Positions 43,497 to 52,398 of a DNA stretch of 64,000 nt are shown piece after piece. The notes beneath the pieces are model-generated. The model was not told the DNA's origin. It searched no databases and was given only the letters and a program-made list of their open reading frames with translations. Both the position numbers and the translations under genes were made by a program. Positions within the stretch are counted from its first letter, which is position 1. Each line of letters begins with the position of its first letter. The stretch lies in NCBI GenBank assembly GCA_965218495.1, contig OZ244626.1, positions 620,001 through 684,000 on the forward strand, in the 5' to 3' direction. The DNA is from G965218495 sp965218495 (GTDB taxonomy: Bacteria; Bacteroidota; Rhodothermia; Rhodothermales; Bin80).

Positions 43497-44600
43497 TTAC
43501 GGAAGAGCAACCTCCAAAGTGAGCTGCGGATGCACGCCCGGTGCGGTAAGCGCATTCAGGACCTCAAACGCGAGCCGGATGTCTTCCAGTCGCTCTTTGG
43601 TCTTGACTTTGATGGTGATGGCTCCGCGCGCGGGTACTAAGATCACGTCCGTGTGCTCGTGCAGCGTATAGCTCGACGTGTTGCGGAGTGAAAAGGGGGT
43701 GGATGTCGCATTTGCGATCGTTACCGACAGCACTGTGGTGCCCGTGCCATACCGAGCTTCACTGACCTGCAGCGATGCCTCCAAAAGCGGCATCAAGACG
43801 GCTTCGCGGCCAATGAGTGAATGTTTGAAATAGGCTACTGTGCGACGCGCCATGAGAGCCTCTTTCAATGCCTCTTCCGAGCGGTCCGTCGCAAATACCA
43901 GCGTCGCAGGGCGATGCCCTCCGCTCGGCACGTCAAACGTCCAGTCCACCAGGCCATGGATGTCCGAGGTCGCAAGGATTGCAAGGTCGTTCTCCAGCGC
44001 GATGCTGAGGGCTTCGTCGGAATAGGTGCCTTCGTTCGCAACCTCTATTCCGTGCAGTAGGCGATCCGCAATGAGTGCTTCGTGGACGGGATTCAGCGTC
44101 GCGAGGCCGGTCCGGTTTTGCGATAACCAGTTCGGGTGATTCCAGAACACGAACGCGCCCTGGCGATTGGCCTCCTGCAGCGCTGCCACCGAGTCAGGTT
44201 GCACAAGTGCGTTTGCGTCCTTAACAAAGATCGCGTTGACATGGCCAAGCGGCATCCGCCGCGTAACTTCTGAGCCGTTGATAACCAGTAGAGGGCGACG
44301 TCCGTTGGACGCCTGCGCAACCTCATGCGAGCGATTGCGGTCCGGGACGGGAATGTCATGCCGGTGCGGCAGGTATTCCAGGTGCTCGGTAACGGCGATG
44401 GCGTCAAGTCCGTCACGGTATGCCTCGTCAACACGGATGTTGGGCCAGACCGAGCCATCGGAAAACACCGTGTGCATATGAAGGTCGGCTACCAGCGTCT
44501 GGTAGGGCGCTACATCGGGGAATTCAATCACACGCTCCTGCGCGTTAGCCAGCAGTGGCGTAAGCAACATGAGCGGAAATATTGGCAAAATTCTGGTCAT
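43497..44600 (-). CDS. Exported PHP-domain metal-dependent hydrolase-like protein
   Basis: 367 residues from the ATG at 44600, with a cleavable signal (RILPIFPLMLLTPLLANAQ). The PHP (polymerase and histidinol phosphatase) fold is shown by VADLHMHTVFSDGSVWPNIR (HxH metal site), DAIAVTEHLEYLPHR, NGSEVTRRMPLGHVNAIFV, AFVFWNHPNWLSQNR and AILATSDIHGLVDW, all metal-ligand positions. A C-terminal ~100-residue beta-rich domain follows. It is probably a periplasmic phosphoesterase; the substrate is unknown. The start lies 69 bases from the divergent pyruvate kinase start. A TAATTTAG box about 30 bases upstream on the minus strand is a weak promoter candidate. Confidence 0.82.
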   Translation of the reverse strand: MTRILPIFPLMLLTPLLANAQERVIEFPDVAPYQTLVADLHMHTVFSDGSVWPNIRVDEAYRDGLDAIAVTEHLEYLPHRHDIPVPDRNRSHEVAQASNGRRPLLVINGSEVTRRMPLGHVNAIFVKDANALVQPDSVAALQEANRQGAFVFWNHPNWLSQNRTGLATLNPVHEALIADRLLHGIEVANEGTYSDEALSIALENDLAILATSDIHGLVDWTFDVPSGGHRPATLVFATDRSEEALKEALMARRTVAYFKHSLIGREAVLMPLLEASLQVSEARYGTGTTVLSVTIANATSTPFSLRNTSSYTLHEHTDVILVPARGAITIKVKTKERLEDIRLAFEVLNALTAPGVHPQLTLEVALP

Positions 44601-44669
44601 AGCTCGCGAGTTTGGCTGTTCTAAATTAAGCACTGCGCAGTTCCGGGGGTATATTCTAGAAGAGAAACA

Positions 44670-46100
44670 ATGAGAAGGCATACAAAGATCATATCTACGC
44701 TGGGGCCAGCGTCGACAGAGCGCGAGACCATTGCGGCGCTCATCAAGGCGGGCACCGATGTGGTGCGCCTGAATTTCTCACACGGCACGCATGACGACCA
44801 CCGCCGCGCAGCACGGCATGTTCGTGCAGAGGCCGAAAAGCAGGGCCGACAGGTGGCGATCCTCCAGGACTTGCAGGGGCCCAGGATCCGTGTTGGCGCC
44901 GTTAAGGATGGCGCGGTGACGCTCGAACAGGGGAAGGAGGTCATCCTGTCCGCGGCCCGAGGTGCGGAATGTACGGCGGACCACATCTTCATCAGCTACG
45001 ACGCGCTGAACAAAGACGTTACACCCGGCGGGTGTGTGCTAATTGATGATGGCCGACTTGAGCTCACGGTAGAACGCATCAAAGGCCGAGACGTGTACGC
45101 ACGCGTAGCAGTCGGTGGGACGCTCAGTTCGCGCAAAGGGGTCAACCTGCCGCGCGTTCGCACAACCGGTCCCGCTCTTACCGACAAGGATATCAGCGAC
45201 CTGGCCGTAGGCATCGAACTCGGCGTGAACCACATTGCACTCTCCTTCGTGCGTACCGAAATGGATGTAGTACACCTGCGCAAGCACTTGCGCCGGGCCG
45301 GCCATCGTGCCAGCATCATTGCTAAAATCGAGAAGCCGGAGGCAGTGGGTTGCATTGACCAGATTCTGGCCGTTTCTGACGGCATCATGGTGGCGCGCGG
45401 AGACCTAGGCATCGAAATGCCTATGAGCCAGGTGCCTACGGCGCAAAAGGCGATCATCCACAAATGCCTGGTAGCAGGCAAGCCAGTCATCACTGCAACC
45501 CAAATGCTCGAGAGCATGATCAACAGTCGCGTCCCCACCCGTGCAGAGGCGAGCGATGTCGCCAATGCCGTACTGGACGGGACGGACTGCGTCATGCTGT
45601 CTGGCGAAACGGCCGTGGGGCGGCATCCGGCAGCAGTGGTCATTGCCATGTCGCAGATCATAAGGGCGACCGAACGCCACTGGTACGAGATGCCGGCTGC
45701 CAAACGGGGCCTTCCGGATGCCCTTCACGAAACCAGCGACATAACCGAGTCTGTGAGCTTTGCGGCCTGTGAACTTGCATCCCACGTAGGGGCGGTTGCC
45801 ATAGCGTGCTTGACAGGTTCAGGAACCACCGCACGCGCGATTGCGCGCCACCGGCCGCGCATGCCGCTGTATGCGTTTACGGATCAGCCAAGCGTCATCG
45901 GGCAGCTCGGCATACTCTGGGGAACAAAGTGTTTCGCAATACCTTTTCAGCAAGACACCGACGGCGGTGTGCGAATGGTGCATAAGACGATGATGCATCA
46001 CGGCCTCGTTCGTGAAGGAGACATCATCGTGATTGCCGCCAGCATGCCCCGGGCGCAGAAGGCGCATACGAATATGGTGCACGTCAGTCGAGTCGAATAG
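44670..46100 (+). CDS. pyk: Pyruvate kinase
   Basis: Cytoplasmic glycolytic enzyme converting phosphoenolpyruvate and ADP to pyruvate and ATP. The 476-residue protein starts MRRHTKIISTLGPAS and shows the conserved VVRLNFSHGTHDDHRR, ILQDLQGPRIRVG, IIAKIEKPEAVGCIDQILAV (catalytic lysine), DGIMVARGDLGIEMPMSQVP and ITATQMLESMINSRVPTRAE with GETAVGRHP. It is full length with both the barrel and the C-terminal allosteric domain. Eight bases separate it from the following lipoprotein gene, suggesting cotranscription. Upstream, GGTATATTCTAG may be the promoter's -10 region. Confidence 0.96.
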   Translation: MRRHTKIISTLGPASTERETIAALIKAGTDVVRLNFSHGTHDDHRRAARHVRAEAEKQGRQVAILQDLQGPRIRVGAVKDGAVTLEQGKEVILSAARGAECTADHIFISYDALNKDVTPGGCVLIDDGRLELTVERIKGRDVYARVAVGGTLSSRKGVNLPRVRTTGPALTDKDISDLAVGIELGVNHIALSFVRTEMDVVHLRKHLRRAGHRASIIAKIEKPEAVGCIDQILAVSDGIMVARGDLGIEMPMSQVPTAQKAIIHKCLVAGKPVITATQMLESMINSRVPTRAEASDVANAVLDGTDCVMLSGETAVGRHPAAVVIAMSQIIRATERHWYEMPAAKRGLPDALHETSDITESVSFAACELASHVGAVAIACLTGSGTTARAIARHRPRMPLYAFTDQPSVIGQLGILWGTKCFAIPFQQDTDGGVRMVHKTMMHHGLVREGDIIVIAASMPRAQKAHTNMVHVSRVE

Positions 46101-46108
46101 CTCATCTC

Positions 46109-49100
46109 ATGCCTCGAGTACTCTGCGTGCTGGCGTTGGCCCTGACCTTTGCGGGCGGGTGCAGCCGGCTCACGTTTGTTAATCAGCGCTTTGACAACTT
46201 CTCTGCGTATTACAACACCTTTTACAACGCTGAGATTGCGCTGGATGAATGCGTGGCCGGATTCGACCTCAGCGTAGAAGATGTCCCGGTCGACCAAGAT
46301 GCGTTTATTTCACTTTTTGGGCGAAACGAGAGCGGGGTCACGCAGCGCCAGCCCTGTGAAGACGCGATCCTGAAGAGCGCGGATGTCCTGCGTGATCATC
46401 CCAACTCAAAGTGGGTCGATGACGCCGCCATGCTTATCGGTAAATCGTACTTTTTTACGGTGAACTTTGTGGGCGCGGAGCAGAAATTCAAGGATATTCT
46501 GGCCTTGGATTCTCCCTTGGAATACGAGGCGCGCTTCTGGCTGGCGCGCACCTATATCGCCAGCGGCGCCTATGACAATGCTTACGACCATTTGCAAGCT
46601 ACGCTGAGCGGTGAAGATCTACCTCGCAGGTGGGAACCGCAGTACCGGCTTGCTCTGGCGGAGCTGCATGTCACACGGGAGGACTGGGAAGAAGCTGCTA
46701 TGGAATTGGAGACTGGCATTCCAGATGTGCGGGACAGTGACTTGGCGTCGCGCGCGCAGCTGCTGTTGGGGCAGGTCTATGAAGTTCTTGAGCGCTACGA
46801 CGATGCAGCGCAAGCGTACGACGAAGTTCTTCGGTACAAGCCGTGGTACGAGCTCTCGTATGCCGCGCAGTACAGCGCGATACGCGTGCTGACCGAACAC
46901 GGGAATGCCGAATTTGCCCTCGCGCGCCTTCGCAGGATGGAGCGCGATGACAAGAATTATGACTATCGCGCACAACTCAGCTACATGCGCGGGCGCACGT
47001 ACCAGGCCATGGGTGACTACGATGCCGCGCTGGACCGCTATTATTATCTGCTACATGACGAGGATGGCCAAGAATCGTCGGTAAAGGGGCAGGTGCACTA
47101 CGCACTGGCGCTGTTTTTCAGGGACATCGAACAGGATTTTCAGTTCGCCGCAGCCCATTTTGATACAGCAAAGGCCAGTCTGGGAAACAATAGCAGAGGC
47201 GGAAGGCCTGCCAGCCGCACGCGCGCTGGCGCCACTCGCCAGTCGAGTAACAGAACCCAGCATACGCCGGGCGCCATTACCGATGCCGAAGAGCAGGCGC
47301 GCATTTATGGAAGCTTTTCGGTCGTTATGGACCAGATCTTGCTCATGGATTCGCTCCTGTATCTGGGTAGCCTGGACGACAGCACCTACAATGCGTTTGT
47401 TTTGGGACTCAGAAAGCAGCGGGCCGCTGAGCGTGAGGAGTTGCGCAAGGAGGAAGAGCGGCGGATGGACGAGGAAGGATTTCGCAGCGGCGCCAACATG
47501 AACGTCGGCCAGGGCTTTGGCGACTTGCCCGCTGGTAAGAACATCGGACAAGCAGAGATGGGCTACCTGTATCATCGAGACGAGATACAGATGCAGCAGG
47601 CCCGCAATGAGTTTAATTCCATCTGGGGTGAGCGTCCACTGGCCCGCAACTGGCGTCGCATAGCAGCGGTGTTGGCATCGCAGGCACAGGGCGAGGAGAC
47701 AGACAGAGGTGGTGACACGCTTGCGATGGCTGGGGCCGACGATGCCCTCCCGCAAGTCGATGTATCCGATGTACCTCGTGACTCAGTGAGCCAGGTCAAG
47801 ATGCGTGAGGAGCGTGCCGTGGCTTGGTACGAGCTGGGTAACGTGCTTTTCCTGTCCACTAACATGCCGGACTCGGCGGCATTTTGGTACCGCCAGGTCA
47901 TTGAAGCGACTGAGATGCAGCGGCCGGTTGCGCAGCGGGCTTATTACGCGCTGGCCGAGGTGCAGCAAGCCCTTGGTGACAATCTCAGCGCAGACCGCAT
48001 TTACCGCGAGATTTTGGAACGATTTGAGGGGACCGACTTTGCCGTGCGGGCGGCCGAGCGGCTGGGCCAGCCCCCGATCGAAGCGGTCGTAACAGACACA
48101 CTCGTTCTCGCAGAAGCGCTGTATACTGCGAATCATTCCGCATGGCGGGAGGGCGCCTACGCAAATTCACTGCAGGGGATGGTGGATGCTGCACGGACGT
48201 ATCCAACCACGACCGTGGCGCCCCGTGCGCTATACGCCGCGGGCAACATTTACATGGCATGGGCAAACGCCGACAGCCTGGACCTATTTGCACCTCTTCC
48301 GCTGACGGATTCAAGCGCGGCGTGGGTGCGCAGGTCGAAGGCGCGCCCGCTCGCAGATTCGGTTGACATCCAGCTGAGGACCGTGATGGATGTGCTTAGG
48401 ACCAGCTACCCCACCACTAAGCAAGCGAAGGGCGCCGAATCCATCATTCTGGCGCTCGATGAGCGGTGGGCAAAAATCATGGCGCCATTGGATTCGCTAA
48501 GGCGCCTAGATTCCTTGGCGACGGCTGACTCCCTTGCCATGCTGGACTCTCTGGCCGTGGCGGCCCTGGTCGATTCGCTTATTGTAAGTGACTCTCTCTT
48601 GTTGCCGGCGGGTGACTCACTCATGGCAGCGTTTAAGGACTCGCTGTCTACGGTGGTAAGGGATTCGCTCGCAGCTGCCGCGGAGGACGCGCGTATCGCG
48701 GCCAATCAGCAGGTCGAGGCTGACACCGCGGCAACGGGTGAGCCAAGAAATGCGCCGCAGGTGGCTGTTGAACCGGCGCAAGGGGCACTGCGCTCGTCCG
48801 AAGTGGCCGAGGGCGGTGTGCGCCAGCAAGTGGAGGTCAATGAGACATCGGGCGGGGTGGAGGCGACGGACCCGCGGCTGCGTGCGTTGAACAAACAAGA
48901 CCCCAGCTTGGGCAACATAGATTGGTCGAAGGGGGGGTACACCATCGTCGTGCATTCGGAGCAGCAGCACGAGGTCGCCGCGACCTTTGCTAGAAACTTC
49001 GGGCGCACGCTTCCGCACCCCGTAGATGTGTTCACGGCCGCCGCAGAGCGCGGAGTGGAGTTTCGTATCGGCGTAGGGCTCTTTGAGACCCTTTCAGAAG

Positions 49101-49183
49101 CGCAGCAGGTGATGCAGCAACTCCAGGGACAGCTTCCAGAAGGCTCCGAGATTGTAAATATACCCCGACCGTCACGCTACTAG
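46109..49183 (+). CDS. PorW/SprE-like TPR lipoprotein with C-terminal SPOR-type domain
   Basis: 1024-residue lipoprotein: MPRVLCVLALALTFAGGC gives a lipobox. Close to it is FDNFSAYYNTFYNAEIALDE, like the (Y)NxYFNA segment of PorW/SprE proteins of gliding and type IX secretion. Residues ~90-330 and ~560-720 are TPR-like helical repeats (SYFFTVNFVGAEQKFKDILA, AAQAYDEVLRYKPWYELSYA, DNLSADRIYREILERFEGTD). A middle part is charged. A run of LDSL-type repeats (DSLRRLDSLATADSLAMLDS, about residues 795-850) precedes a final ~85-residue segment (YTIVVHSEQQ ... PEGSEIVNIPRP) that looks like a SPOR domain. The function in T9SS is inference, supported by the T9SS cargo at 28284. Confidence 0.75.
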   Translation: MPRVLCVLALALTFAGGCSRLTFVNQRFDNFSAYYNTFYNAEIALDECVAGFDLSVEDVPVDQDAFISLFGRNESGVTQRQPCEDAILKSADVLRDHPNSKWVDDAAMLIGKSYFFTVNFVGAEQKFKDILALDSPLEYEARFWLARTYIASGAYDNAYDHLQATLSGEDLPRRWEPQYRLALAELHVTREDWEEAAMELETGIPDVRDSDLASRAQLLLGQVYEVLERYDDAAQAYDEVLRYKPWYELSYAAQYSAIRVLTEHGNAEFALARLRRMERDDKNYDYRAQLSYMRGRTYQAMGDYDAALDRYYYLLHDEDGQESSVKGQVHYALALFFRDIEQDFQFAAAHFDTAKASLGNNSRGGRPASRTRAGATRQSSNRTQHTPGAITDAEEQARIYGSFSVVMDQILLMDSLLYLGSLDDSTYNAFVLGLRKQRAAEREELRKEEERRMDEEGFRSGANMNVGQGFGDLPAGKNIGQAEMGYLYHRDEIQMQQARNEFNSIWGERPLARNWRRIAAVLASQAQGEETDRGGDTLAMAGADDALPQVDVSDVPRDSVSQVKMREERAVAWYELGNVLFLSTNMPDSAAFWYRQVIEATEMQRPVAQRAYYALAEVQQALGDNLSADRIYREILERFEGTDFAVRAAERLGQPPIEAVVTDTLVLAEALYTANHSAWREGAYANSLQGMVDAARTYPTTTVAPRALYAAGNIYMAWANADSLDLFAPLPLTDSSAAWVRRSKARPLADSVDIQLRTVMDVLRTSYPTTKQAKGAESIILALDERWAKIMAPLDSLRRLDSLATADSLAMLDSLAVAALVDSLIVSDSLLLPAGDSLMAAFKDSLSTVVRDSLAAAAEDARIAANQQVEADTAATGEPRNAPQVAVEPAQGALRSSEVAEGGVRQQVEVNETSGGVEATDPRLRALNKQDPSLGNIDWSKGGYTIVVHSEQQHEVAATFARNFGRTLPHPVDVFTAAAERGVEFRIGVGLFETLSEAQQVMQQLQGQLPEGSEIVNIPRPSRY

Positions 49184-49201
49184 GCGGACGCAGCTAGAAA
49201 C

Positions 49202-49222
49202 TACCGCCGACAATGGGCGGTA
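49202..49222 (+). promoter_or_regulatory. Hairpin upstream of ftsH
   Basis: TACCGCC (49202-49208) pairs with GGCGGTA (49216-49222) across a 7-base loop, 31 bases before the ftsH start and followed by TAACTTGG. It could be the end of the upstream transcript or an operator/leader of ftsH; no T run follows. Confidence 0.3.
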
Positions 49223-49252
49223 TAACTTGGCTCAAGGCTTCTGTCAACGGTC

Positions 49253-51340
49253 ATGGATCCCCAAGAGCAACAGGAACAGCGCCCTCTGAAGCGGCCCGGG
49301 CCTTCAGAAAGTGGGCGCCGGCATTTCTCTATGTGGATCTATGCAGTGATCTTCGGGATCCTGCTGCTCAACATCTTCTTCATGTGGCGTGGCTCGGACT
49401 CCAGCCAAGTCGAGTATAGTACGCTTTTGCGGCAAGTCGAGGACGGACATGTCAAGAGTCTGAGGATCACCAACGACAAGCGCATTGATGGCGTCTACAC
49501 CGAGCGTGCAGTGGAAGATCGGCAAGTGGATGGGGAAGCGGGCAGCGATGGAATTTTGGGCGGGGCATCCGGGGGTGCTCGATTTCGGTCAACAAAGACT
49601 GCCAGCCATGACCTCATCGAAGTACTCAATACCTATAATGCCGAGCATTCCGAGAGCCGCGTAGAGTTTGAGGTGAACTACCAGGAAGGCTGGTTCGGCG
49701 GGGCGTTCGGGTGGATCCTGGCGCTTTGTGTCTTGGTGGTCCTATGGGTTTTTTTGCTGCGGCGCATGAATCCAGGGTCGCAGGTGCTCAACATTGGCAA
49801 GAACAAGGCGGTGCTCTTTGATGCGATGCAGGGGAAGGCGGTCAATTTCAATGACGTGGCGGGGTTGGACGAGGCTAAGGAGGAGGTAGCCGAGGTCGTG
49901 GAGTTTTTGCAGAACCCGAAAAAGTTTACCAAGCTGGGTGGCGTACTGCCGAAGGGGGTGCTGCTTGTAGGGCCACCCGGGACAGGCAAGACGCTTCTGG
50001 GCAAGGCGGTAGCCGGTGAGGCCGGTGTGCCATTCTTTTCGCTCTCGGGGAGTGATTTTGTGGAGATGTTTGTAGGGGTCGGCGCCGCACGTGTCAGGGA
50101 TCTCTTCAAGCAGGCAAAGGAAAAGGCTCCGTGCATCGTGTTCATTGATGAGATCGATGCCATTGGTCGAAGCCGAGGCCGAAACATGATGATGGGCGGC
50201 AACGACGAGCGCGAAAATACGCTCAACCAACTTCTGGTCGAGATGGATGGGTTTTACACAGACAAGGGCGTCATCATTATGGCGGCGACCAACCGGCCGG
50301 ATGTGCTGGACTCTGCGCTTTTGCGCCCCGGACGTTTCGATCGCCAGATCTTGATAGACCGACCCGACCGCATGGAGCGGGCAGCGATTTTCAGGGTTCA
50401 TACGCGGGCGCTGGTGCTGCACGAGGATGTCAACCAAGATACGCTTGCTTCACAGACGCCGGGCTTTGCCGGTGCCGAAATTGCCAATGTTTGCAACGAG
50501 GCCGCGCTCCTGGCTGCGCGCCTGGACAAGGAATCCATTGAGATGGTGGACTTCGAGAAGGCCGTTGATCGCATAATTGGGGGGTTGGAAAAAAAGAACA
50601 AGCTGATAAAGCCTGAAGAGAAGCGCATCGTGGCCTACCATGAGTCGGGCCACGCGATCACGGGCTGGTACTTGAGGAACACTGATCCCGTCATCAAGGT
50701 GTCGATCGTGCCACGCGGCCTGGCTGCGCTGGGGTATGCGCAGTCACTGCCGGATGAGCGGTACATCACCACGCGCGAAGCCTTCATGGATCAGATGACC
50801 ATGATGATCGGGGGGCGCGTAGCGGAAGAGATCGTCTTCGGGCAGTTGTCAACCGGAGCGCAGAACGACCTTGAGCGCATCACCAAGACGGCGTATGCCA
50901 TGGTGGCCGACTTTGGCATGAGTGCCAAGGTGGGCCATGTAAGCTTTAACGTGATGTATGGGCGCAAGGATACGCCCGTTTTTGACAAGCCGTACTCCGA
51001 GGCGTTGGCCAAAACCATCGATGAAGAGGTCAAGGTACTCATTGACGACGTCAAGGAGCGGGCAACTAAGCTCCTTGAGTCCAAACGGGACAAGCTTGAA
51101 GAGTTGGCACAACTCCTGTTGGAGCAGGAGGTACTGGGTCCTGCAGACCTGGTACGCGTGCTGGGTGAGCGGCCATTCGGCGAATATGTTTCTTTTAACG
51201 GAACGGCCGCGGAGCGAGAAACTGCCACGCCGCCCGCCAGTGACCGTGCTGCGGCGACCAGCGAGTCCGAAGGGCCTAGCGATTCCTGCGCCAATGGGTA
51301 CGCTGAGGAAGCCGAAACACCCGAGCTCGCCTCGCCCTGA
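49253..51340 (+). CDS. ftsH: ATP-dependent zinc metalloprotease FtsH
   Basis: Membrane-anchored AAA+ protease for quality control of membrane and regulatory proteins. 695 residues: N-terminal helix (about 27-45, WIYAVIFGILLLNIFFM), periplasmic part, second helix (about 150-168), AAA domain with Walker A GPPGTGKT, Walker B CIVFIDEIDAIGRSRG, second region TNRPDVLDSALLRPGRFDRQ, and protease domain with the zinc site HESGH. It has the usual C-terminal coiled coil and a 55-residue acidic/alanine-rich tail. It lies 69 bases after the PorW-like gene, and its promoter may be near the hairpin there. Confidence 0.97.
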   Translation: MDPQEQQEQRPLKRPGPSESGRRHFSMWIYAVIFGILLLNIFFMWRGSDSSQVEYSTLLRQVEDGHVKSLRITNDKRIDGVYTERAVEDRQVDGEAGSDGILGGASGGARFRSTKTASHDLIEVLNTYNAEHSESRVEFEVNYQEGWFGGAFGWILALCVLVVLWVFLLRRMNPGSQVLNIGKNKAVLFDAMQGKAVNFNDVAGLDEAKEEVAEVVEFLQNPKKFTKLGGVLPKGVLLVGPPGTGKTLLGKAVAGEAGVPFFSLSGSDFVEMFVGVGAARVRDLFKQAKEKAPCIVFIDEIDAIGRSRGRNMMMGGNDERENTLNQLLVEMDGFYTDKGVIIMAATNRPDVLDSALLRPGRFDRQILIDRPDRMERAAIFRVHTRALVLHEDVNQDTLASQTPGFAGAEIANVCNEAALLAARLDKESIEMVDFEKAVDRIIGGLEKKNKLIKPEEKRIVAYHESGHAITGWYLRNTDPVIKVSIVPRGLAALGYAQSLPDERYITTREAFMDQMTMMIGGRVAEEIVFGQLSTGAQNDLERITKTAYAMVADFGMSAKVGHVSFNVMYGRKDTPVFDKPYSEALAKTIDEEVKVLIDDVKERATKLLESKRDKLEELAQLLLEQEVLGPADLVRVLGERPFGEYVSFNGTAAERETATPPASDRAAATSESEGPSDSCANGYAEEAETPELASP

Positions 51341-51385
51341 GAGGATCCGTATACGCATCATTTAACAAGATCTTAAAGGATGGAT

Positions 51386-51417
51386 TTGCAGTTGTGTGCG
51401 TACAACCACTATCTTGT
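51386..51417 (+). promoter_or_regulatory. Putative promoter of the rpsL operon
   Basis: TTGCAG (51386-51391), 18-base spacer, TATCTTGT (51410-51417), of the Bacteroidota TAnnTTTG type. It precedes a ~50-base leader with a hairpin and the rpsL start at 51472. Confidence 0.4.
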
Positions 51418-51427
51418 GAGGCTAGCA

Positions 51428-51447
51428 AAAGATCGGACCTGATCTTT
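51428..51447 (+). promoter_or_regulatory. Leader hairpin upstream of rpsL
   Basis: AAAGATC (51428-51434) pairs with GATCTTT (51441-51447) around a 6-base loop GGACCT, 24 bases before the GTG of rpsL. It could be a binding site for a ribosomal protein, or the tail of ftsH; neither is tested. Confidence 0.35.
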
Positions 51448-51471
51448 GATGATGCGTAGAATTTAGAAGCC

Positions 51472-51846
51472 GTGCCAACGATTCAACAGCTCGTACGAAA
51501 GGGGCGCCACCCGAAGGTCCGCAAGACAAAGGCGGCGGCGCTACAGGGCAATCCGCAGCGGCGGGGTGTTTGCACGCGTGTATACACGACGACGCCGAAG
51601 AAGCCGAATTCAGCGTTGCGGAAAGTGGCTAAAGTGCGGCTCACCAATCAGATCGAGATCATCGCGTACATCCCCGGGGAGGGACACAATCTCCAGGAGC
51701 ACTCAATCGTGCTCGTCAGAGGTGGACGCGTAAAGGACCTCCCTGGCGTAAAGTATCACATTGTGCGCGGTGCGCTTGACACTTCCGGCGTTGAGGACCG
51801 GTTGCAGTCCCGATCGAAATACGGGACGAAGCGCCCCAAACGATAA
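51472..51846 (+). CDS. rpsL: Ribosomal protein S12
   Basis: 124-residue 30S protein at the decoding centre. It starts at GTG 51472 (MPTIQQLVRKGRHPK), the only start that gives the family N terminus. TTPKKPNSALRKVAKVRL and GRVKDLPGVKYHIVRG carry the two lysines where streptomycin resistance mutations usually occur, both in the wild-type form. First gene of the cluster; followed by a terminator-like hairpin before rpsG. Confidence 0.97.
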   Translation: MPTIQQLVRKGRHPKVRKTKAAALQGNPQRRGVCTRVYTTTPKKPNSALRKVAKVRLTNQIEIIAYIPGEGHNLQEHSIVLVRGGRVKDLPGVKYHIVRGALDTSGVEDRLQSRSKYGTKRPKR

Positions 51847-51873
51847 ACGACAGCAAGCATCAGCAGGAAAGCG

Positions 51874-51909
51874 GCGCTGTGCCCCGCAAGAGGGCACGGC
51901 GTCTTTTTT
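51874..51909 (+). terminator. Rho-independent terminator or attenuator between rpsL and rpsG
   Basis: Stem GCGCTGTGCCC (51874-51884) pairs with GGGCACGGCGT (51892-51902), 11 bp with two G-T wobbles, loop CGCAAGA, then C and TTTTTT (51904-51909). This is a textbook intrinsic terminator, placed 15 bases before the rpsG start in the str operon, so it is probably an attenuator or processing site. Confidence 0.72.
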
Positions 51910-51924
51910 GACAGGCCATAGCGT

Positions 51925-52392
51925 ATGCGAAGACGATCAGCCGAACGACGCTCTGTTACCCCGGACCCTAAGTACAACGATCCGTTGGTGGCGCGCTTCA
52001 TAAACTATGTCATGCATCACGGCAAGAAGGGTGTCGCACAGGGCATCGTGTACGATGCGATTAGCGTCATAGAGAAGCAAACCGGCAACCCAGGCGTGGA
52101 GGTGTTTCACAAGGCAGTGAATAACGTTGCGCCGCTGGTGGAGGTGCGTAGCCGGCGAGTGGGTGGAGCCACCTACCAGGTACCGATTGAAGTACGGGCG
52201 GATCGGCGTACTGCATTGGCCTTTCGGTGGATCATCCAGTTTGCACGGAATCGATCGGACCGCGCTATGGCAAGCCGCCTTGCCAATGAGCTCCTTGCTG
52301 CGTCCAATGGTGAGGGCGGATCCGTAAAGAAGAAGGATGACACGCACCGCATGGCCGAGTCAAACAAGGCGTTTGCTCACTTCAGGTTTTAA
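51925..52392 (+). CDS. rpsG: Ribosomal protein S7
   Basis: 155 residues; primary 16S rRNA-binding protein of the 30S head and, in enterics, the translational repressor of this operon. RRRSAERRSVTPDPKYNDPL and VEVRSRRVGGATYQVPIEVR are conserved S7 segments. A terminator-like hairpin ends 16 bases before its start, so its expression may be set separately from rpsL. Confidence 0.96.
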   Translation: MRRRSAERRSVTPDPKYNDPLVARFINYVMHHGKKGVAQGIVYDAISVIEKQTGNPGVEVFHKAVNNVAPLVEVRSRRVGGATYQVPIEVRADRRTALAFRWIIQFARNRSDRAMASRLANELLAASNGEGGSVKKKDDTHRMAESNKAFAHFRF

Positions 52393-52398
52393 CCTGGC

